DNA of 64,000 nt from JADJWR01 sp964509545 (GTDB taxonomy: Bacteria > Pseudomonadota > Gammaproteobacteria > Burkholderiales > Burkholderiaceae_F), in contig CAZDXQ010000001.1 in the NCBI GenBank assembly GCA_964509545.1, forward strand, positions 310,001 through 374,000. The letters run 5' to 3'. Both the position numbers and the translations under genes were made by a program. Below, in pieces: positions 51,966 to 61,801 of the stretch. Each line of letters opens with the position of its first letter. Positions within the stretch are counted from its first letter, which is position 1. Under the pieces are notes generated by a model. The model saw nothing but the letters and a program-made list of their open reading frames with translations. It ran no database searches and was not told where the DNA came from.

Positions 51966-54578
51966 TCATCTCCTTCCCTGGATGGACGCCGGCGCGGCCA
52001 CGCGCCGCGGCGTGAGCCTAGCCCGCTGCAGCAGCATGATCAATGCGAGCAGCAGCAGCGCCGGGACAAACATCCATTCCTTGGCCGGCCGTTCGACCGG
52101 CAGCTCGACGCCCGTAACCTTGAAACCGGCTTCCAGCCCGAGCTTGGCGGCAACGCTGCCAAAAGCCACCGGACCGATGCTGACGTCGTCGCCGAGCACC
52201 ATCAGCGAAAAACCGGCAGCGCGCAGCCTTTCGCGCGCCGGTGCCCTCGGCCCGAGCGGCACCAGCACGCCCTTGCTGAAGTTCTTGCCTTCGAGCGTTT
52301 CCCCCTCGACCCACATGCGCACGCTGGCGTTCGCCGGCTTGTCCTCGATGATCTTCATCAGCTCGGCCGGCGCCGTGTGCTCGAACGGGGGGTAGATCAT
52401 GTCCCACCAGAAGCCGGGACGGAACAGCGTGAAGGTCACGAGGAAAAGCGCGACGGTTTCGTACCAGCGGCTGCGGACCAGGAAGTAGCCCTGAGTTGCC
52501 GCCGCAAACACCAGCATGGCGATGGTGGCGCTGACGATGGTCACCGTCACGTGGAACCAGTCGGTCAGCCCGATCATCAGCAGCTGCGTGTTGAAGATGA
52601 ACAGGAACGGCAGGATCGCCGTGCGCATGCTGTAGAAGAAGGCGGTGATGCCGGTCTTGATCGGGTCGGTGCGGGCGATCGCGGCGGCGGCGAACGAGGC
52701 CAGCCCCACCGGCGGCGTGACGTCGGCCATCAGCCCGAAGTAGAAGACGAACATGTGCACGGCGATCAGCGGCACCAGCAGGCCGCTCTGCGCGCCGAGT
52801 TCGACCACCACCGGCGCCATCAGCGTCGATACGACGATGTAGTTGGCGGTGGTCGGCAGGCCCATGCCGAGGATCAGGCTGATCAGCGCCACCAGAATCA
52901 GCATCACCATCAGGTTGCCGCCGGAGATCAGCTCGACGAGTTCGGTCATCACCAGGCCGATGCCGGTCAGCGACACCGTGCCAACGATGATGCCGGCCGC
53001 GGCCGTGGCCACGCCGATGCCGATCATGTTGCGCGCACCGATGACCAGGCCGTCGAGAAGTTCGGCGAAGCCCTGGCGCAGCGCCGCGCCGAGATCGCCG
53101 CGGCCGCGGAACTGCGCGATCAGCGGCCGCTGCGTGACGAGGATGAAGATCATGAACATCGTCGCCCAGAATGCCGACAGGCCCGGCGACAACTGCTCGA
53201 CCATCAGACACCAGATCAGCACCACGACCGACAGCAGGTAGTGCAGGCCGCTCTTCAGCGTCGGGCCGGTTTCCGGAAGTTCGAAGACTTCCTGGTTGGG
53301 ATCATCGAGTTCGAGTTCGGGCTGGCGCGCGCCGTACCAGACCAGACCGATGTAGGCGGCAACGAGCAGCACGATGACGATGCCGAACGCGGCGCCCGGA
53401 AACGTGCTCTTGATCCAGCCGATGGCGTAGTAGACGACCCCGGAAAGCACGATGAAGCCGGCCACGGTCATCGCGAATGCGAGCAGCCGCTGCACCAGCG
53501 TGTTCTGGCTGCGCCGCGGCAAGCCCTGCAGGTTCGCCTTCAGCGCCTCCAGGTGCACGATGTAGAACAGCGCGATGTACGAGATGATCGCCGGCAGGAA
53601 CGCATGCTTGATCACCTGCGTGTACGGGATGCCGACGTACTCGACCATCAGGAAGGCGGCCGCGCCCATCACCGGCGGCATGATCTGGCCGTTGACCGAG
53701 CTGGAAACCTCGACCGCGCCGGCCTGGTCGGGCCGGTAGCCGACGCGCTTCATCAGCGGGATGGTGAAGGTGCCGGTCGTGACCACGTTGGCGATCGACG
53801 AGCCGGAGATGACGCCGGTGGCCGCCGAAGAGACCACCGCCGCCTTGGCCGGACCGCCGCGCATGTGGCCGAGCAGCGCGAAGGCCGACTTGATGAAGTA
53901 GTTGCCGGCGCCGGCCTTGTCGAGCAGCGAGCCGAACAGCACGAACAGGAAGATGAAGCTGGTCGAGACGCCGAGCGCGATGCCGAACACGCCTTCGGTG
54001 GTCAACCAGTAGTGCGAGGTGGCCTTCGACAGAGACGCGCCGCGGTGGGCGATCATTTCCGGCATCAGCGGCCCGGCAAAGGTATAGATGAGGAACACGC
54101 TGGCGACGATCACCATCGGCAGGCCGAGCGCGCGCCGGGTCGCCTCCAGCAGCAGCAACATGCCGGCCACCGCGACGTAGATGTCCATCTCGGTCGGCTG
54201 ACCCGGCCGCGTCGACAACTGCGCATAAAACAGATACAGGTAGGCGGCGCAGAAGGCGGCGGCCAGCGCGAGGACCCAGTCCGCGATAGGCACGTAGGCG
54301 CGCGGCGAGTGCTTGAACGCCGGGTACGCGGTGTACGACAGGAACACCGCGAAGGCCAGGTGAATCGCCCGCGCCTCGGTGTCGTTGAGCACGAACACGC
54401 CGAGCGAGAAGGGCAGCGGGCTGGCATACCAGAGCTGGAACAGCGACCACGCCAGCGCAACCAGCATCAGCGCCTGCGCCACGGCGCCCTTGGGATTGCG
54501 GCCGCCGGTGTCGGACTCGGCGACCATCTGTTGCAGCTTGTCGCGGTCGACGCCCTCGCCCTCGTTGCTGCGGCTCAT
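51966..54578 (-). CDS. TRAP transporter fused permease subunit (TAXI type)
   Basis: An 870-aa membrane protein combining small and large permease functions. It has a hydrophilic N-terminus, about sixteen or more helices through residues ~35-760, then a hydrophilic stretch and two late segments near the C-terminus (VPALLLLALIMLLQ ~844-857). Motifs typical of the DctM part are VSSAATGVISGSSIANVVTT (~245-265), VNGQIMPPVMGAAAFLMVEY, and MGLPTTANYIV. It belongs to the TAXI-TRAP operon with the binding protein at 54715 and the UspA gene. The substrate is unknown; a C4-acid or amino acid is typical. Confidence 0.93.
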   Translation of the reverse strand: MSRSNEGEGVDRDKLQQMVAESDTGGRNPKGAVAQALMLVALAWSLFQLWYASPLPFSLGVFVLNDTEARAIHLAFAVFLSYTAYPAFKHSPRAYVPIADWVLALAAAFCAAYLYLFYAQLSTRPGQPTEMDIYVAVAGMLLLLEATRRALGLPMVIVASVFLIYTFAGPLMPEMIAHRGASLSKATSHYWLTTEGVFGIALGVSTSFIFLFVLFGSLLDKAGAGNYFIKSAFALLGHMRGGPAKAAVVSSAATGVISGSSIANVVTTGTFTIPLMKRVGYRPDQAGAVEVSSSVNGQIMPPVMGAAAFLMVEYVGIPYTQVIKHAFLPAIISYIALFYIVHLEALKANLQGLPRRSQNTLVQRLLAFAMTVAGFIVLSGVVYYAIGWIKSTFPGAAFGIVIVLLVAAYIGLVWYGARQPELELDDPNQEVFELPETGPTLKSGLHYLLSVVVLIWCLMVEQLSPGLSAFWATMFMIFILVTQRPLIAQFRGRGDLGAALRQGFAELLDGLVIGARNMIGIGVATAAAGIIVGTVSLTGIGLVMTELVELISGGNLMVMLILVALISLILGMGLPTTANYIVVSTLMAPVVVELGAQSGLLVPLIAVHMFVFYFGLMADVTPPVGLASFAAAAIARTDPIKTGITAFFYSMRTAILPFLFIFNTQLLMIGLTDWFHVTVTIVSATIAMLVFAAATQGYFLVRSRWYETVALFLVTFTLFRPGFWWDMIYPPFEHTAPAELMKIIEDKPANASVRMWVEGETLEGKNFSKGVLVPLGPRAPARERLRAAGFSLMVLGDDVSIGPVAFGSVAAKLGLEAGFKVTGVELPVERPAKEWMFVPALLLLALIMLLQRARLTPRRVAAPASIQGRR

Positions 54579-54649
54579 CGATCTCCTCCCTTAAGCTGCG
54601 TTTGCGCCCGTTGTGGCGGCGATGTTCCGCCGCAGCCCGCCACAAAGTC

Positions 54650-54679
54650 AAACAGGCCGGGTTCCTGCCCGGCCTGTTT
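54650..54679 (-). terminator. Hairpin between TAXI binding protein and fused permease genes
   Basis: A perfect 12-bp inverted repeat (54650-54661 with 54668-54679) with a 6-base loop lies in the 136-base gap after the binding-protein stop. On the minus strand the second arm ends in TTT, followed by GACTTTG. It may act as a partial terminator that lowers permease expression relative to the binding protein, as in many TRAP and ABC operons. Confidence 0.68.
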
Positions 54680-54714
54680 GCGTGTTGACGGATCGTGTGC
54701 AACAGCGCTGCGGC

Positions 54715-55689
54715 TTACATCCAGCCCTTTTCCTTGTAGTACTTGACCGCGCCGTCATGCAGCGGTGCCGACAGCCCGTCCTTGATCATCTTCTTCGGAT
54801 CGAGGTTGGCGAAGGCCGGGTGCAGTTTCTTGAACTCGTCGAAGTTGTCGAACACCGCCTTGACCACGTTGTAGACGACGTCGGCAGGCACCTTGCTCGA
54901 CGAGACGAACGTGGCGAGCACGCCATAGGTCTGCGTCGGATTCGGGTTGTTGGCGTACAGGCCGCCGGGAATCGTCGCGTAGGCGTAGTACGAATTGGCC
55001 TTGACCAGCTTCTCGACCGCGGGGCCGGTCAGCGACACCAGCCTGGCGCCACAGGTGGTCGTCGGATCCTGGATGTTGGCCGACGGGTGGCCGACGCCAT
55101 AGAAGAAGCCGTCGATCTTGTTGTCGCACAGCGCCGGGCCGTGCTCGTCGGCCTTCAGCTCCGAGGCGAGCGAGAAGTCGCTGGTTTTCCAGCCCATCGC
55201 GCCGAGAAGTTCCTCCATCGACGCGCGCGTGCCCGAGCCGGGGTTGCCGATGTTGAAGCGCTTGCCCTTGAAGTCCTCGAACTTGCCGATATTCGCTTCC
55301 TTTCGCGCCAGAACGGTGAACGGCTCCGGATGCAGCGAGAACAGCGCGCGCAGTTCATTGAACGGGCCGGCGTCCTTGAACACCGCCGTGCCCTTGGCGG
55401 CGTGGAACATCCAGTCCGACTGGGCCACACCCATGTCCAGTTCGCCGGCGCGAATGGTGTTGATGTTGTAGACGGAGCCTCCGGTCGATTCGACCGAGCA
55501 GCGGATGCCGTGCGCCTTGCGGTCCTTGTTGACCAGCCGGCAGATTGCACCGCCCGCGGCGTAATAGACACCGGTCACGCCGCCGGTACCGATGGTGACG
55601 AACTTCTGCTGCGCCGCGGCCGGTGTTGGCGCAGCGGCGGCCAAGGTTGCGGCCAGAGTCGCCGCGCAAAGGGATAGGGTCAGACGCAT
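54715..55689 (-). CDS. TAXI family TRAP transporter solute-binding protein
   Basis: A 324-aa periplasmic receptor. A Sec-type signal peptide covers residues ~1-27 (ATLAATLAAAAPTPAAAQ, cut near AAAQ). TAXI features include FVTIGTGGVTGVYYAAGGAI and STGGSVYNINTIRAGELDMG, then RFNIGNPGSGTRASMEELL and a C-terminal DLDPKKMIKDG-like region. The ATG at 55689 follows AAGGAG. The cognate permease lies downstream after a hairpin. Substrate not readable; TAXI proteins with glutamate or alpha-keto acid binding are known. Confidence 0.93.
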   Translation of the reverse strand: MRLTLSLCAATLAATLAAAAPTPAAAQQKFVTIGTGGVTGVYYAAGGAICRLVNKDRKAHGIRCSVESTGGSVYNINTIRAGELDMGVAQSDWMFHAAKGTAVFKDAGPFNELRALFSLHPEPFTVLARKEANIGKFEDFKGKRFNIGNPGSGTRASMEELLGAMGWKTSDFSLASELKADEHGPALCDNKIDGFFYGVGHPSANIQDPTTTCGARLVSLTGPAVEKLVKANSYYAYATIPGGLYANNPNPTQTYGVLATFVSSSKVPADVVYNVVKAVFDNFDEFKKLHPAFANLDPKKMIKDGLSAPLHDGAVKYYKEKGWM

Positions 55690-55834
55690 CGTGATCTCCT
55701 TGTCTTGTTGGTTGAACGAACTGACTTGACCGCAATTACCGCGGTCCCGTTGCCGGAATATGAGCCCGCAGGCCGCTGGCTGCAACCGCGGCTGTCCCTT
55801 ATGCGGTGTTCCGTAGTGGCTACGCTACTCCCCC

Positions 55835-57175
55835 CTAGGCGATCGCGCGAATCGCGCCGTCGATGGCCTGCCGCAGCCGGCCGACCAGCAGATCGAGTTC
55901 GTCGTCGCTGATTGTGAACGGCGGCGCCAGCAGGACATGGTCGCCGTGCTTGCCGTCGATGGTGCCGCCCATCGGATAGCACAGCAGGCCGGCCGACATC
56001 GCAGCCGCACGAATGCGCGCGGCAAGCCTGTGCGCCGGCTCGAAAGGCTGCTTCGACGGCCGGTCGCGCACCAGTTCGACGGCGCGGAACAGGCCACGGC
56101 CGCGGATGTCGCCGACGTGCGGATGCTCGGCAAAGGTCGCCTGCAGCCGCTCGGCGAGCGCTTCGCCCTTCTGCGCGCAGCGCTCGACCAGCCGGTCGCG
56201 CTTCAGGAGCCGCTGCACCGCCAGCGCCGCGGCGCAGGCCATCGGATGGCCGATGTAGGTGTGCCCGTGCTGGAAGAAGCCCGAACCCTGCGCGATGGCG
56301 TCGATCAGCCGTCTGCCGACCAGCACCGCGCCGACCGGCTGATAACCGCCGCCGAGGCCTTTGGCGATCGCCATCAGGTCCGGCGCCACCCCCTCCTGCG
56401 TGCAGGCGTGCAGCGTGCCGGTGCGGCCCATGCCGCACATCACCTCGTCGAGGATCAGCAAGGCGCCGTGCCGGTCGCACAGTTCGCGCACCGCCTTGTA
56501 GTAGCCGGCCGGCGCGGTCAGGCAGCCGCTGGTGGCGCCGCCGACGGTCTCGGCGACGAAGGCGATCACCCGCTCGCCGCCGACGCGAGCGAAGGCCTGT
56601 TCGGCTTCAGCGACCAGCCGCGCGCAATACTGCGCCTCGCTTTCGTCGACCCGGCGGTCACGATAGGCATACGTGGGCGCGACATGCTCGACGTCGATCA
56701 GCAGCGGCGCGAACTGCTGCCGTCGCCAGGCATTGCCGCCGACGGCCAGCGCCCCGAGCGTGTTGCCGTGGTAGCTGTTGCGGCGGGCGATGAACTTCGC
56801 CCGCCCGGGCTGACCGATCTCGACGAAATACTGTCGCGCCAGCTTGAGCGCCGCTTCCATCGCCTCCGAGCCGCCAGAGACGAGGTAGACATGCGAGATC
56901 CCTGCCGGAGCATCGGCCACGAGCGCATCGGCAAGCTCCTCGGCGACCTGCGTGGAGAAGAAGCTCGTATGCGCATAGGCGATCCGGTCCAGTTGCGCGT
57001 GCATCGCCGCCAGCACGTCGGGGTGGCCGTGTCCCAGGCACGACACCGCCGCGCCGCCGGACGCATCCAGGTAACGTTTGCCTTCGCTGTCCTCGATGAA
57101 GCAGCCTTCGGCCCGGGCCGCCAGCGGATACTGGCCGCGCAGCTGCCGGTGCAGGATGTGCGATTCGTGATGCAT
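55835..57175 (-). CDS. Class III PLP-dependent aminotransferase
   Basis: A 446-aa aspartate aminotransferase-fold enzyme with the catalytic Lys in LMAIAKGLGGGYQPVGAVLV (~265-285). Other landmarks are DASGGAAVSCLGHGHPDVLA, YLVSGGSEAMEAALKLARQY (~100-120), NSYHGNTLGALAVGG and ILDEVMCGMGRTG (~238-250). It is similar to omega-amino acid or omega-amine:pyruvate transaminases; exact substrates are unknown. The gene is upstream of the TAXI binding protein on the same strand, with 145 bases between, so it may supply or use the transported compound (inference). Confidence 0.91.
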   Translation of the reverse strand: MHHESHILHRQLRGQYPLAARAEGCFIEDSEGKRYLDASGGAAVSCLGHGHPDVLAAMHAQLDRIAYAHTSFFSTQVAEELADALVADAPAGISHVYLVSGGSEAMEAALKLARQYFVEIGQPGRAKFIARRNSYHGNTLGALAVGGNAWRRQQFAPLLIDVEHVAPTYAYRDRRVDESEAQYCARLVAEAEQAFARVGGERVIAFVAETVGGATSGCLTAPAGYYKAVRELCDRHGALLILDEVMCGMGRTGTLHACTQEGVAPDLMAIAKGLGGGYQPVGAVLVGRRLIDAIAQGSGFFQHGHTYIGHPMACAAALAVQRLLKRDRLVERCAQKGEALAERLQATFAEHPHVGDIRGRGLFRAVELVRDRPSKQPFEPAHRLAARIRAAAMSAGLLCYPMGGTIDGKHGDHVLLAPPFTISDDELDLLVGRLRQAIDGAIRAIA

Positions 57176-57199
57176 GGCCGACCTCGGGCACAGGGGCGT

Positions 57200-58309
57200 T
57201 TGGAAACTGAGCATTCTAGGCAGCGCGCCCGCGGACGCGCGCAGGCGGGCGCTGCGGCTTACCGGCACGACCCTGCGCCGAGCGCACGGGCTACGCGTTT
57301 ACCACTGTCGCGGCTTCGCGCGCTGGCCGTTATCGCGATGCTGGCGCTGGTCGGATGCGTCACCGGCAGCGGCCTGCCGCCATCGCCGCCCTTCTCCTTT
57401 GCGCTGCTCGGCGACGCGCCATACGAGGTCGCTGACGAACAACGCTTCGCGGCAATGCTGCGCCAGATCGACGACGACCCCTCGTTGCGCTTCGTCCTAC
57501 ATGTGGGCGATCTGAAGGGCAGCGGCGAGTCGTGCAGCGATGCCTTGCTGCGCCGTCGGCTGGCGCAGTTGCGGTCCCTGCGCAAGGCCGTCGTTTACAC
57601 GCCCGGCGACAACGAATGGGCCGACTGCCACCGCGCCGCCGCCGGCCGTTTTCATCCGCTCGAGCGACTGGCCGCCCTGCGCCGGATCGCGTTTGCCGAT
57701 GCGGGGCGCTCTCTCGGCCAGGCGCCTCTGCCCGTGCAGTCGCAGGCGCGGTCGAGCAAGCACCACGAGTTCGCCGAAAACCTGCTGTTCGTGCACGGCG
57801 GCGTCGTGTTCGTGACGCTGCACGTCGTCGGCAGTAACAACGGTCTAGAACCCTGGCGCGGCACCGATGCCGTCGACAGCAGGCAGGCGCCGCGCGCCGA
57901 CCAACGCGCCGCCTTCGCGCAACGGCAGTCGGCCAACCTCGACTGGCTGAAGGCCGCTTTCGAGCGGGCTGAAGCCGTCGGCGCGGCCGGCATCGTCGTG
58001 CTGATGCAGGCCAACCCCCGCTTCGACCTGCCCGCAGGCCACCCCGAACGCGCCGGCTTCGAGGCGCTGATCGCCGCGCTGCATCGGCAGGCAACGCCTT
58101 TCCGGCGGCCGGTCCTGCTCGCGCATGGCGACCGCCATGTCTTCCAGGTCGACGAACCGCTGGCCGAGGCGATGCCTCCGGCGCCCAATTTGCTCCGCGT
58201 GCAGACCCATGGGCATCCCTGGATCGGCTGGGTCCGGGTCACGGTCGATCGGCGGCGACGCGACCTTTTCGAGGTTCGGCACGGCGGGTTTGCGCCAGCG
58301 CAACCGTAA
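57200..58309 (+). CDS. Lipoprotein calcineurin-like metallophosphoesterase
   Basis: A predicted lipoprotein of the metallophosphoesterase superfamily. The membrane leader RALAVIAMLALVGC ends at a lipobox Cys (codon 57356-57358). Metal-site motifs are FALLGDAPY (~after the Cys), LHVGDLKGSGESC and TPGDNEWADCH, with a later LLAHGDRHVF; these fit the calcineurin-like fold. The start is uncertain: in-frame candidates are ATG 57170, TTG 57200 and ATG 57338. The first overlaps the neighbouring gene's start and the last would leave too short a leader. Substrate unknown. Confidence 0.7.
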   Translation: METEHSRQRARGRAQAGAAAYRHDPAPSARATRLPLSRLRALAVIAMLALVGCVTGSGLPPSPPFSFALLGDAPYEVADEQRFAAMLRQIDDDPSLRFVLHVGDLKGSGESCSDALLRRRLAQLRSLRKAVVYTPGDNEWADCHRAAAGRFHPLERLAALRRIAFADAGRSLGQAPLPVQSQARSSKHHEFAENLLFVHGGVVFVTLHVVGSNNGLEPWRGTDAVDSRQAPRADQRAAFAQRQSANLDWLKAAFERAEAVGAAGIVVLMQANPRFDLPAGHPERAGFEALIAALHRQATPFRRPVLLAHGDRHVFQVDEPLAEAMPPAPNLLRVQTHGHPWIGWVRVTVDRRRRDLFEVRHGGFAPAQP

Positions 58310-58723
58310 GCGAGCACCCGCCTTTTCACTCGCCGGGACGGCCCCCAGGGACAACCGGCCGCGAATCACGCCGGCTGCAACGACCGCTCGCGCCGACGCC
58401 GAGATCTGGACTCTTGTGAGTTCCAGTCAGCTCAGGAACGAGAGCCAGTACTCACATTTGATGAATCCATCCCGCTGCGTCGTCGTCAAACCGCGACGAC
58501 GGACCGGTGGCTTCGGGCATCGGACCGGCGGGCAGTTCCGAGCCTGCCTCATACCATCTTTACGGGATAGCATCGTCGCATTGCCTTGGAGGCCGACAGT
58601 TCCGGCCGATTGAAGCCGATGAAGCAGCGAGACGCCCTCGCCCGACGGGAGACCGCCGGTGTTCGCGGGACCCCGTTCCAGCCGAACCGAGCGAGCGACA
58701 CGCCGGCAGCAACGCCCTGACCG
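58310..58723 (+). other. Gap of 414 bases before the GGDEF-EAL gene
   Basis: No gene is supported. An 8-bp inverted repeat lies at 58477-58500 without a following T-run. I see no riboswitch; I looked for the c-di-GMP aptamer pattern and found nothing convincing. The likely promoter region of the GGDEF-EAL gene is within it. Confidence 0.4.
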
Positions 58724-61700
58724 ATGTCCAGCAAGACCCCGTCCGCCTCCCGAAACCCGTCGACCCGTTCCGGTCCGCCGACCGCCATGGGCTCGGCAAC
58801 GCCGACGACGGTCGTCGATCCGCACGAAGCGCACGTCACGGTGATGCAGGAGCCGACCGCGACGAGGGAGCCGCCGGCCGAGCCGGTGCCCCGGTCGGGC
58901 CCCGGCACGAAATGGCTGCGCGCCCTGCGCGGGCAACTGGCCAGTGGCGTCGGCCGCCGGCTGTTCATGATGTTCGTGCTCGCATCGCTGGCGCCGGTCG
59001 CGCTGATGGCTGGCCTGTCCTTCATGCAGGTGTCGACCGTACTGCGCCAGGAGGGCGACGAGGAGTTGGTCCACGCGGCAAGCAATTACGGGCGGGCCGT
59101 GCTCGAGAGGCTGCGCTGGACCGAATCGATGCTCGCCGACGCGAGCAGCAGCACGCCTCTGTCGCGGCTGACGCCACGGATCGGCCACGAACTGGCGGGC
59201 GTGGCGCTGCTCGACCGCAGTGGCAAGCCGCTGACCCACGCTGGCGACGCGCCGCTGCTGAAGGGATTCGATCCGCTGTCGATCGACCCGCAGCGCGACC
59301 GTCGCCACGCCCTGCTGCTGACCGCAAGCGCCAGTCAGGCCGTCGCGCCGGTGCTCGTGCACGCGGTAACCGGAGGCGGCGAGGTCGGTTTCATCGCCGC
59401 GGCGCTGTCGCCGGCCTTCCTCTGGGGCCAGAGTGATGCCGCGCGGGAGCACACCGGCCTTTGCGTGGCCGATGCCGCCGGCAGGAAGCTTTACTGCTCG
59501 CAGCCGATGACCGACGCCGCCCTGCTGCGGCTGGCTGTCGAAACGCCGCATGGCGGGCGGGTGGCGCAGTTCGACCTCGACGGGCACGCCTACCGTGCCG
59601 GCGCCGCCATGCTCGAAACGAAAGCGCACTTCGTCGGCGGCGACCTGCTCGTCGCCGCGGCGCAATCGGAGGCGCATCTGCTGCGACCGGCGCAGACCTT
59701 CCGCGCCATGTTCCTGCCCATCGCCGGGCTGTCGGTGCTGCTGGTGCTGATCCTCAGCGTCGACCAGGTGCGCCGCATCCTGCTGCCGCTGCACCGGCTG
59801 CTGGCCGGCATGAAGCGCGTCGCCGACCGCGATTTCGGCACACCGGTGCCGGTCGTTGGCAAGGACGAGTTCGGCCAGATGGCCAAGTCGTTCAACAAGA
59901 TGACGGCGCAGCTCGGCCTGCACTTCCGCACCCTGTCGGCGTTCTCGGAAATCGACCGCACGATCCTGACCACCGTCGACATGCGGCAGGTGGCCGACAT
60001 CGCCCTGACCTGCATCCAGGAGATCTCCGGCGGGGTGAAGGTCGTCAGCCTCGGCCTGCTCGAGGCCGATTCGCCCGGCCGCACGCAGGTCTACCTGCGC
60101 GCGCTCGACGGCGTCACGCTGCGCGAGGAGCTGCCCAAGGCGCTCGACCTGTCGGGCGCCGACGCGTCGCTGCGCAAGTGGTCGAAGTCGATCCGGCTGC
60201 CGGCCAACTACCGCACGATGCTGCACCAGCACGGCGCCAAGTATCTGTACCTCCTTCCGATCGCCCGCGCCGACAAGGTCTGGGGCGTGATGGCGCTCGG
60301 CCATGACCAGCGCACCGGACTGTCCGGCGAACAGGCGCAGGCGCTGGCCGGCGTCATCGACCGGCTGGCGGTGGCGCTGTCGTCGGTGGCGCGCGACAAG
60401 CAGCTGCACGACCAGGCGCATTTCGACAGCCTGACCGGCCTGCCGAATCGCCACTACCTGATGGACATGCTGACGCAGCAGCTGTCGCGCGCCCGCCGCG
60501 ACAGCCACGCGCTGGCCGTGCTGTACATCGATCTGGACCGCTTCAAGCGAACCAACGACACGCTCGGCCACGCCGCCGGCGACATCCTGCTCAAGCACGC
60601 CGCCGGCCGGATCCGGCGTGCAGTGCGCGACATCGACATTGTCGCCAGGCTCGGCGGCGACGAGTTCACGGTGGTGCTGTCGAAGCTGAAGGACGGCACC
60701 GACGCCGGCCGCGTCGCGCGCACGCTGATCAATGCGCTGAACGAGCCGTTCGAGATCGACGGCCACGTGATGTACGCCGGCGCCAGCGTCGGCATCGCGA
60801 TGTATCCGACCGACGGCGAGAACAGCGCCGAACTGCTGAAGAAGGCCGACACCGCGCTGTACCTGGCCAAGGACCGAGGCCGCGGCCGCTACGCGTTCTT
60901 CGAGGAACGGATGAACGTCGACGCCTCGGCGCGGGCGACGATCGATCGCGAGCTGCGCGAGGCGCTGAAGCGCGGCGAGTTCCGCCTGCACTACCAGCCG
61001 CAGATCGATCTGGCCACCGGCGAGGTCTGCGCGGTCGAGGCGCTGCTGCGCTGGCAGCACCCGCAGCGCGGCCTGCTCGCGCCGGGCGCGTTCATCGACC
61101 ACGCCGAGGAAAGCGGACTGATCGAGGCGATCGGCACCTGGGTGCTGCGCGAGGCCTGCGAGCAGCACCGGCGCTGGGTCAACGACGGCGTCGTCCTGCC
61201 GCGCGTATCGGTCAACGTCTCGGCGCTGCAGCTGCGCAACTCGTCGTTCGCCGCCACCGTCGAAGGGGCGCTGGCCAGCTCGACCACCTCGCCGCACCAC
61301 CTCGAGATCGAGGTCACCGAGTCGCTGTTCCTCGACGCCGGCCCGGACGCGGTCGCCACGCTGGAACGGCTGCGCGAGCGTGGCGTGGAAATCGCGGTCG
61401 ACGACTTCGGCACCGGCTATTCGTCGTTCGCCTATGTCAAGCAGCTGCCAGCCAACATCCTGAAGCTCGACCGCTCGTTCATCGTCGACGTGGTCGAAAG
61501 CCAGGAGGCGGCGATCATCGCCGGCGCCATCATCGAGATGGCGCACGCGCTGGGCAAGACGGTCGTTGCCGAAGGCGTGGAAACCGCCAAGCAGGCGCAG
61601 TTCCTGCGCCGGTTCTCCTGCGCGCGGGCGCAGGGCTTCGTCTTCAGCGCCGCGCTGCCGCCGGAGCAGATTCCGGGCTTCGTCAAGGGTCGAGTGCGCG

Positions 61701-61771
61701 AGCCTGCCGCCGGATTCCGCACCAACGGCCTGCAACTGGTGCATTCGCAGGCCGCAGCCACCGCCGCGTAA
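58724..61771 (+). CDS. Membrane GGDEF-EAL protein with periplasmic sensor, HAMP and GAF domains
   Basis: A 1015-aa bifunctional c-di-GMP protein. Order: Pro/Thr-rich cytoplasmic N-terminus (~1-75), membrane segment (~83-105, FMMFVLASLAPVALMAGLS), periplasmic sensor (~110-325), second membrane segment (~327-347), HAMP (~347-400), GAF-like domain (~405-560), GGDEF (~565-735; GGDEF intact at ~642-648 in ARLGGDEFTVVL) and EAL (~745-1000; EALLRWQHP at ~770 and an intact DDFGTGYSS). Both catalytic sites look intact, unlike the EAL of the protein at 33134. It is likely a sensor linking an envelope signal to c-di-GMP turnover. Confidence 0.93.
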   Translation: MSSKTPSASRNPSTRSGPPTAMGSATPTTVVDPHEAHVTVMQEPTATREPPAEPVPRSGPGTKWLRALRGQLASGVGRRLFMMFVLASLAPVALMAGLSFMQVSTVLRQEGDEELVHAASNYGRAVLERLRWTESMLADASSSTPLSRLTPRIGHELAGVALLDRSGKPLTHAGDAPLLKGFDPLSIDPQRDRRHALLLTASASQAVAPVLVHAVTGGGEVGFIAAALSPAFLWGQSDAAREHTGLCVADAAGRKLYCSQPMTDAALLRLAVETPHGGRVAQFDLDGHAYRAGAAMLETKAHFVGGDLLVAAAQSEAHLLRPAQTFRAMFLPIAGLSVLLVLILSVDQVRRILLPLHRLLAGMKRVADRDFGTPVPVVGKDEFGQMAKSFNKMTAQLGLHFRTLSAFSEIDRTILTTVDMRQVADIALTCIQEISGGVKVVSLGLLEADSPGRTQVYLRALDGVTLREELPKALDLSGADASLRKWSKSIRLPANYRTMLHQHGAKYLYLLPIARADKVWGVMALGHDQRTGLSGEQAQALAGVIDRLAVALSSVARDKQLHDQAHFDSLTGLPNRHYLMDMLTQQLSRARRDSHALAVLYIDLDRFKRTNDTLGHAAGDILLKHAAGRIRRAVRDIDIVARLGGDEFTVVLSKLKDGTDAGRVARTLINALNEPFEIDGHVMYAGASVGIAMYPTDGENSAELLKKADTALYLAKDRGRGRYAFFEERMNVDASARATIDRELREALKRGEFRLHYQPQIDLATGEVCAVEALLRWQHPQRGLLAPGAFIDHAEESGLIEAIGTWVLREACEQHRRWVNDGVVLPRVSVNVSALQLRNSSFAATVEGALASSTTSPHHLEIEVTESLFLDAGPDAVATLERLRERGVEIAVDDFGTGYSSFAYVKQLPANILKLDRSFIVDVVESQEAAIIAGAIIEMAHALGKTVVAEGVETAKQAQFLRRFSCARAQGFVFSAALPPEQIPGFVKGRVREPAAGFRTNGLQLVHSQAAATAA

Positions 61772-61801
61772 GCCGCGGGGCCCGCGTGCGCCGCCAGCAG
61801 G

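Noticed and set aside
51627..54746. A 1039-codon open frame on the plus strand over the TRAP fused permease
   Set aside because: It is opposite a clear membrane protein gene; composition is His/Asp/Glu/Gln-rich, which is the usual reverse-frame image of hydrophobic codons.
58427..61744. A 1105-codon minus-strand frame over the GGDEF-EAL gene
   Set aside because: It mirrors a well-identified gene, and no domain is seen.
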